A stretch of 64,000 bases of DNA from Mesostigma viride (taxonomy: Eukaryota > Streptophyta > Mesostigmatophyceae > Mesostigmatales > Mesostigmataceae). The stretch lies in contig RPFO01000085.1 of NCBI GenBank assembly GCA_009746045.1, forward strand, positions 188,001-252,000, written 5' to 3'. Positions 44,498 through 51,851 of the stretch are shown here, in pieces (the first letter of the stretch is position 1; each line of letters opens with the position of its first letter). Both the position numbers and the translations under genes were made by a program. The notes below the pieces were generated by a model, which was not told the origin of the DNA, did not search any database, and worked only from the letters and a program-made list of their open reading frames with translations.

Positions 44498-45955
44498 TAC
44501 ACACACACACTCTACCCACCACCACCCATCCACCTGGTTCTGGTAGTCAAAGCAGGTACCGATTAAAAGTGCTCCCTCTCCCCACCCCCTTTCCGCACTC
44601 ACCTGGTTCTGGTACTCGAAACAGATGGGCGCCGAGAACAGGTGAGGGTTGCGCATGGCGGCGTCACACTCCCGCGCACACGCGCAAGTCTTGGGGATAT
44701 CTACCGCACACGGGACGACCCAATCCGGATGCAGTGCGCAGCTGGGGGCCGCCAATGACTGGCAGCCGTCACCGCCCATGTTGGCCGGGCACGTGCACTT
44801 GCCCGTGAGCTCGTTGCATGTGCCAGCGCCCGCACACCCAGCAGGGCAGCGCGTGCGGGTGCGGCCTCGATCCATGTCGATCAGCTGCCGCCGGTTGATG
44901 GCGGGGGTGGGGCGGATGCGGGTGGTACGGGTGGGGCTGGGGCGACTGGGGATGGGGTGGAGAGGGTGAGGCTGGAGCGGGTGCGACTTGAAGCGGTGGG
45001 GTGAGGGCGCTTGGGCACGTGGGTTGAAGCGGGAATGCTGGAAGGCGCAGGTATGGAGTAGTTGGAGGGTGGACGGATGGGGGTGGAAAGGGCCGGGGCC
45101 GAGCGGGCAGCCCTTGCCCGCGTGGCATTGCCTGAGGCGCGAGCAGCTCTCTCCCGGGCCATCACCACGCCTGCGGACATGAAGCGTGTGGGTGGGCGGT
45201 CGAAACGCGGGGACACATAATGGTTGTGGGTAGGGGGTAGGTGAATGAACAATGGGGAGCTATGATACAGGGCGGGAGGGGGGGAGATATGATATGGCTG
45301 CCATTTCACAAGCATGAGTCAAACCGTGAGTCAAAGCGTGAGGCACCTACTTCTGCTCCAGACCAAGAAAACACTTTCACTTGATAGATATGTTCAAAAG
45401 TTTCAATTTACAAGGACTTTTCTTCGGCATTCTCGCCATCCCTTGCTTAGAAGCCAGTTGCTTAGAAGCCCCCACCGCTCATGCGCAGCGCGTCGCCTCC
45501 CCAGAATAGACATGTATCTGTTATTCTTATTATGTACAGCCCCCACCGCTCATGCGCAGCGCGTCGCCTCCCCACTTCCCCCATTTGCACGCCCCCAAAC
45601 CCATATTCTGCACGAGCCTGCGATTTGAACGCCTGCGACTTGAACACAGAGGCACCCATCTAACACGAAGAAACGAAAGCAAAGCCATTCCACACGAGTA
45701 CGAGGGGAACAAGACAAGGAACAAAAGTTGAAGACAACGGGCAGGATGACCCCGCGTGGCTAAGTGGCTTCACGGCGCGTGCAGCAGTTGGACGTGGGAG
45801 CACACACCTGGCAGGTGCGCCAGGGGGCCCACCAGGGAGGGGCGGCGCGGGGATGGGGACACGGCGGACACTACGGAAGCCAGCAGTACCGCCGCTGCGA
45901 CTAGCGACCGCAACCTGATGCCAACGCTGGAAGACGTCATCCGCCACCTGGCCAT
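19447..45955 (-). CDS. EGF/exostosin family (GT47) glycosyltransferase, about ten exons over 26.5 kb
   Basis: Predicted Golgi type II or secreted glycosyltransferase; GT47 enzymes build plant and algal glycans, but the substrate is unknown. Exons, 5' to 3': 45955-45808 (signal/anchor), a probable P/S/T-rich exon from 45163, about 44884-44603 (EGF), 42812-42526, 40786-40652 (EGF), 39848-39564 (EGF, then VKVFVYDLPPELN), 23144-22898, 22153-21953, 20542-20285 and 19851-19447 with the stop. Donor and acceptor phases agree at every junction from 44603 to the end. The RDFG/R-HLSWQLHARLLC junction joins smoothly across a 16.4 kb intron holding a 12 kb satellite. The glycosyltransferase core includes DPEEADYFYVP, HPDHLMVLQHDGGA, STFCLGLPGKGGGWGRR and MMGCIPIVIEDN. 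The link from 45163 to 44884 changes frame and is unresolved (short intron, indel or assembly error). No paralogue comparison was possible. Confidence 0.87.
20618..21338 (+). repeat. (GGTC)n tetranucleotide array in a GT47 intron
   Basis: About 180 CGGT units in the intron 20543-21952, with rare GGTCCATCGGT variants, one +1 slip near 20908 and one -1 slip near 21168. Open in several frames only because the unit has no stop. Confidence 0.96.
22255..22670 (+). repeat. GGGGA/GGGGGA polypurine block in a GT47 intron
   Basis: About 415 bp of G-runs separated by single A. On the gene (minus) strand it is an unbroken pyrimidine tract about 100 nt before the acceptor at 22154. The plus strand has dense G-quadruplex potential. 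Confidence 0.93.
23500..24111. repeat. 612-bp direct repeat, left copy
   Basis: Begins GAAAGAAACAATTGCGG and ends AAAACCGATT. Matches 25073-25684 throughout as read. Confidence 0.93.
25073..25684. repeat. 612-bp direct repeat, right copy
   Basis: Matches 23500-24111; the flank after it (CTCTACCAGC) differs from the sequence after the left copy (AAGATCACTC). Confidence 0.93.
25846..26009 (+). repeat. 82-bp tandem duplication
   Basis: Two copies of a unit with CCCCCATGATCGGTCTAGCA and TGGTAGCACGAGCACTGC, offset 82 bp. Confidence 0.9.
26118..26282 (+). repeat. 33-bp minisatellite, five copies
   Basis: Five contiguous units beginning CAAGAGAAGGGGCTTGGGAC and ending GGAAGCACATG, directly ahead of the 12 kb array. 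Confidence 0.95.
26291..38463 (+). repeat. 12 kb 20-bp satellite, about 606 units, each with CACGTG
   Basis: The unit is GGTGGAGAGGGAACACGTGC. The perfect array 26291-38413 is 12,123 bp, which equals 606 units with one 1-bp loss (about 27571) and one 4-bp gain (about 29630). Degenerate units run to 38463. G-to-A variants (GATGGAGAGG) are frequent from 26311 to about 27951, absent from my reading between about 27960 and 38310, and reappear near 38315 and 38375. Every unit has the palindrome CACGTG. The unit lacks stops in all six frames, hence several open frames of over 4,000 codons that are not genes. The array lies entirely within one GT47 intron. Confidence 0.97.
38464..39563. other. Rest of the 16.4 kb GT47 intron
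   Basis: Contains GAGATAAnAACAACAACGGT repeats near 38515-38560 and imperfect 27-30-bp repeats with ATTGACC and CCACTCGTGC at 38850-38970. No coding evidence. Confidence 0.5.
39564..44884 (-). CDS. GT47 exons coding the EGF-like stem and domain start
   Basis: Exon about 44884-44603 has CPAGCAGAGTCNELTGKCTC and ends TTCGAGTACCAGAACCAG|GTGAGT. Exon 42812-42526 has VYASPEDAPPVESVYRDAY and QCLVSNPENPSQGAVYQRP and ends GAGAG|GTGGGT. Exon 40786-40652 has RCPSNCSHHGMCMAL. Exon 39848-39564 has CLNNCNGRGTCKMGFCVC and GYWGADC, then the first strand of the exostosin domain, and ends GGCAG|GTAAGC. Cys spacing matches the EGF-like modules found N-terminal to exostosin domains in volvocine algae (family knowledge). 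These modules probably act in the Golgi lumen as a stem or for binding. Confidence 0.85.
41360..41645 (+). mobile_element. SINE-like element, family C, diverged copy
   Basis: Shares with 4228-4471 the blocks GCAGAGGGTCCTCTGGGGCCTG, GGTTGATGGCTCCTTT and ACCCACATGACGCAGCCGCG, followed by an A/T tail at 41630-41645. The 3' palindrome has decayed. It lies in a GT47 intron, opposite to the gene. Confidence 0.6.
42075..42235 (+). repeat. Pyrimidine-rich repeat carrying splice-donor-like motifs
   Basis: About six units of TTTAGCTTACCCTCTCTAAC-like sequence. On the gene strand each reads GAGAGGGTAAGCTAAA, a near-consensus 5' splice site inside the intron after exon 42812-42526. Confidence 0.75.
42840..43590 (-). 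mobile_element. Diverged, internally deleted copy of the 612-bp-repeat element
   Basis: The reverse complement carries AAGAAGACCAGCATTTGATTG, ACAATAAGTGGAGCCCTGCC and GCGGAAGCAAGAAGCCTCC (internal start of the 23500 element). It then carries TTGCCTGCCTAGCTTCCTTAAGG through GGCCCTATCTTTCCCGC and GCCGATT (the 612-bp repeat). Most of the 961-bp interior and one repeat are missing. Located in GT47 intron 42813-44602. Confidence 0.8.
43859..44495 (-). repeat. G-rich (sense) repeats in a GT47 intron: GGGGT, GGGGGC, GCC blocks
   Basis: On the plus strand CCCCA units occupy 43859-44070, CCCCCG units 44070-44465 and CCG units 44466-44495. The gene is on the minus strand, so its RNA carries about 600 nt of G-runs starting about 110 nt after the donor at 44602. 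Confidence 0.93.
44530..44605 (-). repeat. Duplicated exon end of the GT47 EGF exon
   Basis: The last 24 bases of the exon ending at 44603 (CGAGTACCAGAACCAG|GT on the gene strand) recur at about 44530-44554 (TGACTACCAGAACCAG|GT) with four differences. Both encode C-F-[ED]-Y-Q-N-Q followed by a GT donor. Confidence 0.75.
45808..45955 (-). CDS. GT47 exon 1: signal peptide or signal anchor
   Basis: ATG at 45955 (MARWRMTSSS) is followed by basic residues and a hydrophobic run (LVAAAVLLASVVSA) and a P/S-rich start of the stem. The exon ends CCAG|GTGTGTG in phase 1. A second exon beginning TCCGCAG|GCGTGGTG at 45163 keeps the frame, giving VVMARERAARASGNAT and a P/S/T-rich linker. The (GGT)n array lies directly upstream, at 46017-46245. 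Confidence 0.65.
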
Positions 45956-46016
45956 GTCAGCCTGTAGGTCTAAGTTGATAAGAGGGGTAAAGAAGGTGGT
46001 GGTGATGATGGTGGTG

Positions 46017-46198
46017 GCGGCGGCGGCGGTGGTGGTGGTGGTGGTGGTGGTGGTGGTGGTGGTGGTGGTGGTGGTGGTGGTGGTGGTGGTGGTGGTGGTG
46101 GTGGTGGTGGTGGTGGTGGTGGTGGTGGTGGTGGTGGTGGTGGTGGTGGTGGTGGTGGTGGTGGTGGTGGTGGTGGTGGTGGTGGTGGTGGTGGTGGT

Positions 46199-46239
<41 letters not shown>

Positions 46240-46370
46240 TGGGGGGGGTGGGGGTGGGGGGGGGGGTGGGGGGCGGCGGCGGCGGCGTTGGCGTTGGCGT
46301 TGGCGTTGGCGTTGGCGTTGGCGTTGGCATTGGCATTGGCGTTGGCGTTGGCATTGGCATTGGCAGGGGT
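46017..46370 (+). repeat. (GGT)n then GGGGT and GGCGTT repeats at the GT47 5' flank
   Basis: About 60 GGT/GGC triplets at 46017-46245, a G-run block to 46280, then (GGCGTT)n to about 46370. Directly upstream of the GT47 start at 45955 and so within its likely promoter or 5' UTR. Confidence 0.93.
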
Positions 46371-46887
46371 GGTGGCGGTGATAACAATTTAGCAAGGCAG
46401 TACGGGCACAGCAAGCAGGGCACTGGCCAGTTGTCCGTCACTCACACAAGTTACGCCCTGCGACCCCCCCAATGTGCTGCCGGCATGGCAGGGTGCAATG
46501 CAGGGAACGCGGCAGCAACGAGGGCGCCAAAATGATGCTAGTGATAGCCAGAAGTGATACTCGTGGCCTGTTGAACAGCACTCGGGGTGACCATGGCTGT
46601 TCACCTGCCTGCCGCCGCGCTATGACAGCGAAAGAGTGTGCACAGCATGGCACCCCCACATCATCTGTACATGTAATAGTGCCCAAACCAGAGCGAGGCG
46701 GCAGACAACACGTGGCTAGACTTGATAGTGTAGACAGCCCCATTCATGAGCAGGAATCGTCGGATTGGGAGTTGGTGGTTGCCTCAGAAGCAAACCAGGT
46801 GTGCGATCATTCTGGTGGTGCGGGGCCGGTGCACGCTCCGCCTCCCTGCCATGGCTGACACGGTGAGGAGGGCAGCCTTGCTTACAC
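46371..46887. other. Intergenic, nothing recognised
   Basis: Upstream of the GT47 gene; only short open frames without family resemblance. Confidence 0.4.
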
Positions 46888-47073
46888 GTGATCGTTCACG
46901 TGATTGCCCCCGTAGCTGCTGCAACGGCCACCCGGCACGTGCTGTGTTCATAGGGTCTCAGCAAGCAAGTCTTATTAATGGTGATTGTTCACGGATGATT
47001 GCCCTCGTAGCTGCTGCAACGACCACGCGGCATGTGCTGTGCTCATAGGGTCTCAGCAAGCGAGTCTTGTTAA
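46888..47073 (+). repeat. 93-bp tandem duplication
   Basis: Units 46888-46980 and 46981-47073 share GTAGCTGCTGCAACG, CATAGGGTCTCAGCAAGC and GTCTT.TTAAT with about ten differences. Confidence 0.88.
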
Positions 47074-49217
47074 TATGTGCGCAGGATTTTCCTTAGTAAC
47101 CTAGATATAATTTCCTAGGCCGGCCAAGAGGCGGGTGGTGCTGACGCTCGTACGGAAAGCAATCCTGCACTGGAAATGCAGTAAAAAACCTTACCAGCAC
47201 AGTGTGAGTCATTTGAGATTGAAGCAACTGTGGGAAAGCTCGCAATACCGAAGCCACTTGAGTGCGAATGCGGCATATCGGTCACGATGAGCGCATGGTA
47301 ATTATCAACGTCTATACTTATCAACGTATAGGTTGTTGCGACCTCCTCCCACGATTATCCTACAATTCATGACAACACCATAACGCCTTGCCATTTTCAA
47401 AGTGGTTCACGCAATTGGCAAGACATTTCGGCATTCTTAACAGCTGGAAAGGACCCTTGGAAGTATCGGCTGGACTAAACATATGCAGACTATACATATG
47501 CATAGATATTTGTTATCGACGCGGAAAAATGCTCACCATGGCAACGGATATGGGAAACCCCTGTCTCCTTTGACAAAAACAAGTTTGTGAAGAATTTAGA
47601 TGTCTTCCTTCGTCGATACCCCACAGCCATAAGTAATATAGTTAATTATTGCGGAGCGTCTCAAGAGGGCAGATGCATTCAACATTTAGTAGGCAAGTGC
47701 CCCGTCTCTAATGCAATTCTGGCAACCACTTATCAACTTGACGAAACGTTTTTTAATGCACGAAGAGGCCACCCAATAGAAGTTCACCTTGCAAATTTCA
47801 AGAGCAAATAGTGGTGTACAATCTTGTGCCACAGCCAAACACCCGAGGCAGGAAAACCATTGGCGACCCTGATCTTTCCGGCGTAACCATCGCGTTTTCT
47901 AATCTGACTGCAGTATTTGCTAGCATTGGCGCCTTCCTGCCACATTTTTGCCACGCACCATGGCAGACCTAGGTGGACGGACTCCTTACATCCCGTAGAA
48001 CGCAAGAAAAAATCCTGGTATACAGTTCACTGTATTATTTCGATTTTTTTTGTGACTGCTGCAAATAATATGTACCACCCTGGTACCACTGCAATCAGGC
48101 ATTTTCGTGGGACGAAGGGGAAGACGACGGCGATGGCGGCAGGTAGATCTCGCCAGTTTTCGCGCGAACTTCAGCGGCTGTTGGGTGGCACGACCATAAT
48201 GATGCGTTTATAGGTTGATAAGTAGGTTTCTACGAGTTTGTCGAGGTACTGGGGTAAAGGAAACGTAGATTATTCCAGTTTCTCACCATACTTTTATTAT
48301 GCGGAAACCCTGGAAACCGGCATACATATTATTACGGCAAGACTCGGGTCTGCTGCGGCACCATGCTTGGTATTTCCCTGGTGTATCGACTTCGTAACAC
48401 ATGTTTATTCATTCCGAACGCCCGGACTCTCGGCTAAACCGAGATTTGTGCAGACTTTTATTGGGTAGCTCCGGGCATGCTGGTGCCTGCAAATAGCGCA
48501 AGGTGTGACCGTGGCTATTGCTACGCCATGCTGTATTTTCCTGAAAATGGCCTCTGCCACCGGCCCAATAGTGCTTGCAGGGGTAAGTGTATCGTGTTTC
48601 TACCTAGTTTCTGCCAGTTTTCAACTTATTTTTAGCGACCTCTGCCCAGCCTCTCCAAGACCGCCATCCTACTCGACGTTGCTTGCATGTCAGCCATAGC
48701 AGGGTGCAGTTGTGCTGTATTTTGGTGCTGTATACGTCGTCAAGCCGTGCATATATCGTTAGGATTGGATATTGATGGTTTATACTGCGTTGATTGTGCA
48801 ATGAGATCAGCAAGGTGCCCATCATGGTGTATATATAATCATATGTTGTTAGCATCTTGCCACCATTTGCTAGCATGCATTCCAGCGTCACCTTTGCCTG
48901 CATGTAAGCTCATGGATCACTCAACCTATCCAAGCCTTGCATTACACGTGCCTGTTTCTTTCAGTATTGCACGTGTTATGGAATGAAAACCCAGCACCTC
49001 CCTTCCCACGAGGCAAGTGCTCAACACGTTGTGAGAGTGGATGATGCTTTGGCTATGGCTGCCTGATTCAGTCATATGATGTCATCCAGTCATGATGTTT
49101 GATGCATGTTCGATGCTGTATAACTTATACAACACCTATTTTCAACATTTTGACCCTCATAGCTCATTATGGCCCCGTTTATGGGGCTCTTGTCGTTGCA
49201 TTATGTTGTGCAAATTA
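47074..49217. other. Unassigned 2.1 kb region with one small open frame
   Basis: No recognisable family. 47587-47811 (+) encodes 74 residues (start MKNLDVFLRRYPTAISNIV, with YCGASQEGRCIQHLVGKC further on). The spaced Cys residues are suggestive of a fragment of a larger protein, but no known domain is recognised. 48130-48240 and later parts show nothing coding. Confidence 0.3.
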
Positions 49218-49221
49218 TATT

Positions 49222-49502
49222 AAAATTAAATTTAATTATAACATGACTCCGTGGGGAGATCGTGTAGCACGTATTCCCTTGCTGGTGGATTGGGGTGGGC
49301 GAATCCGCAAAACCTAACTAAGCTAACTCTAAGCTAATCTAGAAAATCCTTACTCCTCTACTCAGCAAGGCGCCCCTTCCTCTTGGGGGGTGGGGGCTTG
49401 CCCACAGGGGCGGGCGTGTGGGCCTGGACAATGGTCTGCCACCTCTTCTTGTCCTGCATGGCAGTCCAAGCAAGAGAGAGGGAGGAAATGCGGTGTTCAA
49501 GC
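49222..49502 (-). mobile_element. 5'-truncated LINE 3' end (copy A2)
   Basis: Matches copy A1 from the tail (AAATTTAATTATAACATGAC) through TCTTGTCCTGCATGGCAGTCC to GGAAATGCGGTGTTCAAG. About 280 bp remain. Confidence 0.8.
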
Positions 49503-50065
49503 ACATGTTGTGAAGGGCTCTCATTTTTCCCACTGCGTTGTGTTTGTGATGCTAATTAAAAATAGCTCCAGTGGCCCAATGGGCCTGAGTTTTGTTCCAC
49601 AGAGCCTGCATATGTCAAGGAGGTGATGTTGCCCATAGCTCGTGCAAGAAGCCAGATTTTTTTCATGAACCATTTGTGAATAAGCACATTTTTTGTGACC
49701 TAGGGTCAACCAATCGCGGTCACGGTCAGACCCCCCTGTTTTCAAGCCAGTGTCTTGTCAGTGTATCTCTCTATTGAATTAGCATTTGGTAGGTCTGAGT
49801 ACCCCCCCCCCCCTTGATGTTTAAGAATGGGGTCCGACCGACCCAGGGCTGCGATCTTAAACCGAAAATTGAATCCAGGGTTGACAATCTTAACATGAAG
49901 TAGGCACAAACCCCTCCTCACGTACCACTGACCGCTGCTCTAAAGCAGGCTTTGGTGCCTAGTTTAAGATCTTTTTGCCAAAATTAGCCCTGCGATCTTA
50001 CACAAAAAATTTCAAAATCCAGGGTCTCAAGATCTTCAACCTGAGAATCTTAAACGTCCAAAAAA
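49503..50065. other. Spacer with two decayed GCGATCTTA repeats
   Basis: 49845-49895 and 49990-50050 share CTGCGATCTTA, AAAATT and TCCAGGGT segments. Otherwise nothing recognised. Confidence 0.4.
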
Positions 50066-50440
50066 AAAATAAAATTATAACATGCCTCCATTGGGAGATC
50101 ATGTAGCACATATTCCTTGATGGGTGGTGGAGTGGGGAGAGTCGCGTAATCTGACTATTAATTAATTAATTAATTAATTAGGAAACTGACTATCCTAACG
50201 CTAATCTATCTAGTCTAGAAAAATCCGAACTACCCTACTCATCAAAACGCCTCCTCCTCTTGGGGGGAGGGGGCTTGCCCACAGGGTCGGGCGTGTGAGC
50301 CTTGACAATCTTCTGCCACCGCGTCTTGTTCTGCATGGCAGTCCAAAGAAGGGAGAGAGAGTGGAGGCGGTATTCAAACTGGGCTGGGACCAGTAGGTCA
50401 TCCAGCAACATCTGGACCCCATATGTCATGCAGGCCTTCT
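50066..50440 (-). mobile_element. 5'-truncated LINE 3' end (copy A3)
   Basis: Tail AAAATAAAATTATAACATGCC, hairpin CTCCATTGGGAG, then minus-strand decayed RT C-terminus up to GTCATCCAGCAACATCTGG. Carries a tail-only insertion at 50159-50185. Confidence 0.82.
50151..50193. repeat. Tail-only insertion with 7-8-bp TSD inside LINE copy A3
   Basis: CTGACTAT at 50151-50158 and 50186-50193 flanks (TTAA)n ending in GGAAA. Other LINE copies lack this segment. Confidence 0.7.
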
Positions 50441-50690
50441 AGGCCCTCTCCTCAAGCCCCCCCTGGGTGCCTGTGCTTGTTAAGGAGGCATGAACCATCA
50501 TGGCGGTGCAGGTGCACCTTGTGCACCCAGAGCAGGTGATAGTTGTACATCCTCCACCTGCAGGTTGTAGCCATGATTGTATTACAAACCCATTAATTAA
50601 TTAATTAATAGACACGTGACTGCGTACAAACCCATAGATGCCCCTTTCTCAGGGCTATGTGTTACATATGCTCCCAACGGAGCTATTAAA
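50441..50690 (+). mobile_element. Diverged SINE-like element, family S
   Basis: Resembles family S in GTGCAGGTGCACCTTGTGCACC, CATCCTCCACCTGCAGG and CTATGTGTTACATATGCTCC followed by CAACGGAG and an (ATTAA)n tail. It is interrupted by a 33-bp insertion at 50593-50625. Confidence 0.65.
50584..50634 (-). mobile_element. 33-bp ultra-short retro-insertion with 9-bp TSD
   Basis: ACAAACCCA at 50584-50592 and 50626-50634 flanks 33 bp (50593-50625). On the minus strand these read ACGCAGTCACGTGTC followed by a (TTAA)n tail, the very 3' end of family C. Confidence 0.85.
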
Positions 50691-50925
50691 TTAAATTAAA
50701 TTATATTATAACATGCCTCCGTTGGGAGATCATGTAGCACATATTCCTTGATGGTTGGGTGGGGTGGAAGGAGCCGCGTAATCGAACTAACCTAACTCTA
50801 ATATAGCTAATCTAGAAAAATCCTAATTACCCTACTCATCAAAACGCCTCCTAGGTGAGCCTTGACAATCCTCTTCCACTGCGTCTTGTTCTGCATGGCA
50901 GTCCAAAGAAGGGAGAGAGAGTGGA
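50686..50925 (-). mobile_element. 5'-truncated LINE 3' end (copy A4)
   Basis: Joined tail to tail with the preceding plus-strand SINE-like element. It has the hairpin CTCCGTTGGGAG and a short decayed RT end, with an internal deletion compared with copy A3. Confidence 0.78.
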
Positions 50926-50944
50926 TTAATTAATTAATTAATTA

Positions 50945-51015
50945 CCAACATCACTCCGTTGAATATGTGCTACATGACCCCCCCACGGAGGCATGTTATA
51001 ATTTAATTTAATTTA
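50945..51015 (+). mobile_element. LINE 3' end only, plus strand
   Basis: About 60 bp: TATGTGCTACATGACC, a decayed hairpin, GGAGGCATGTTATAATTT and (AATTT)n, again meeting a minus-strand element tail to tail. Confidence 0.7.
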
Positions 51016-51290
51016 ATTTAATCACTCCGTTGGGAGTCAATGTAGCACATATCCCTGAGAAGGGGCATATGGCTTTTAATACATCCTAGGCTACTTCATG
51101 CAAGGGTGGGAATGTAAGCTACCCGTGCTCTAGGTGCACCAGGGCACCCGCACCACCATGCTGTCTCAGGTTCAACCGGCCTAAGGGGGGGATCCTGGCA
51201 CGGGGGAGGAAGGTCATCATGGCTATACAAGAGCTAGGACATGGCTTCTCGACAGAGAGCATCTCTCTGCATGGCATAGCATGGCTGAAT
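51016..51290 (-). mobile_element. SINE-like element, family S (minus copy of an inverted pair)
   Basis: From CACTCCGTTGGGAGTCAATG through TACATCCTAGGCTACTTCATG and GCACCAGGGCACC to AGAGCATCTCTCTGCATGGC. Homologous to 18076-18360. Confidence 0.8.
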
Positions 51291-51404
51291 TCTTAATGCG
51301 ACATCCATGGGGGTCCCATTATAGGCATGGCTTGGCTAAATTCTGAACTTAGGCAACATCCATGGGGGTCATTATGGGCGCACATGCGCGTGGGATGTTG
51401 CATT

Positions 51405-51712
51405 AAGAATTTCGCCATGCTATGCCATGCAGAGAGATGCTCTCTGTAGAGAAGCCATGTCCTAGCTAGCTCTTGTATAGCCATGATGATCTTCCCCACC
51501 TATGACAGGCTTCCCTTAGCTGGGTGTTGCCTGAAACTCTGGGTGGTGCAGGTGCCCTAGTGCACCTAGAGCAAGTGTTGTTTACATTCCCACCCTTGCA
51601 GGAAGTAGCTTAGAATGTATGATAGGCCATGTCAAGGAGACAACCAGCCCCATAGATATGTGCAGCTTAGAATGTATGATAGGCCATATGCCCCTTCTCT
51701 GGGCTATTAAAA
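51405..51712 (+). mobile_element. SINE-like element, family S (plus copy of an inverted pair)
   Basis: Starts GCCATGCAGAGAGATGCTCTC, passes CACCCTTGCAGGAAGTAGC and ends in an A/T tail that runs into LINE copy A5. Forms an inverted pair with 51016-51290; about 115 bp lie between. Confidence 0.8.
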
Positions 51713-51851
51713 TTAAATTAAATTATAACATGCCTCCGTGGGGAGGTCATGTAGCACATATTTCATGATGGATGGGGTGGAGGAAGCCGCGTCGAATGGT
51801 GGATGGGGTGGATCGAACTATCCTAACTCTATCTAGAAAATCCTAACTACA

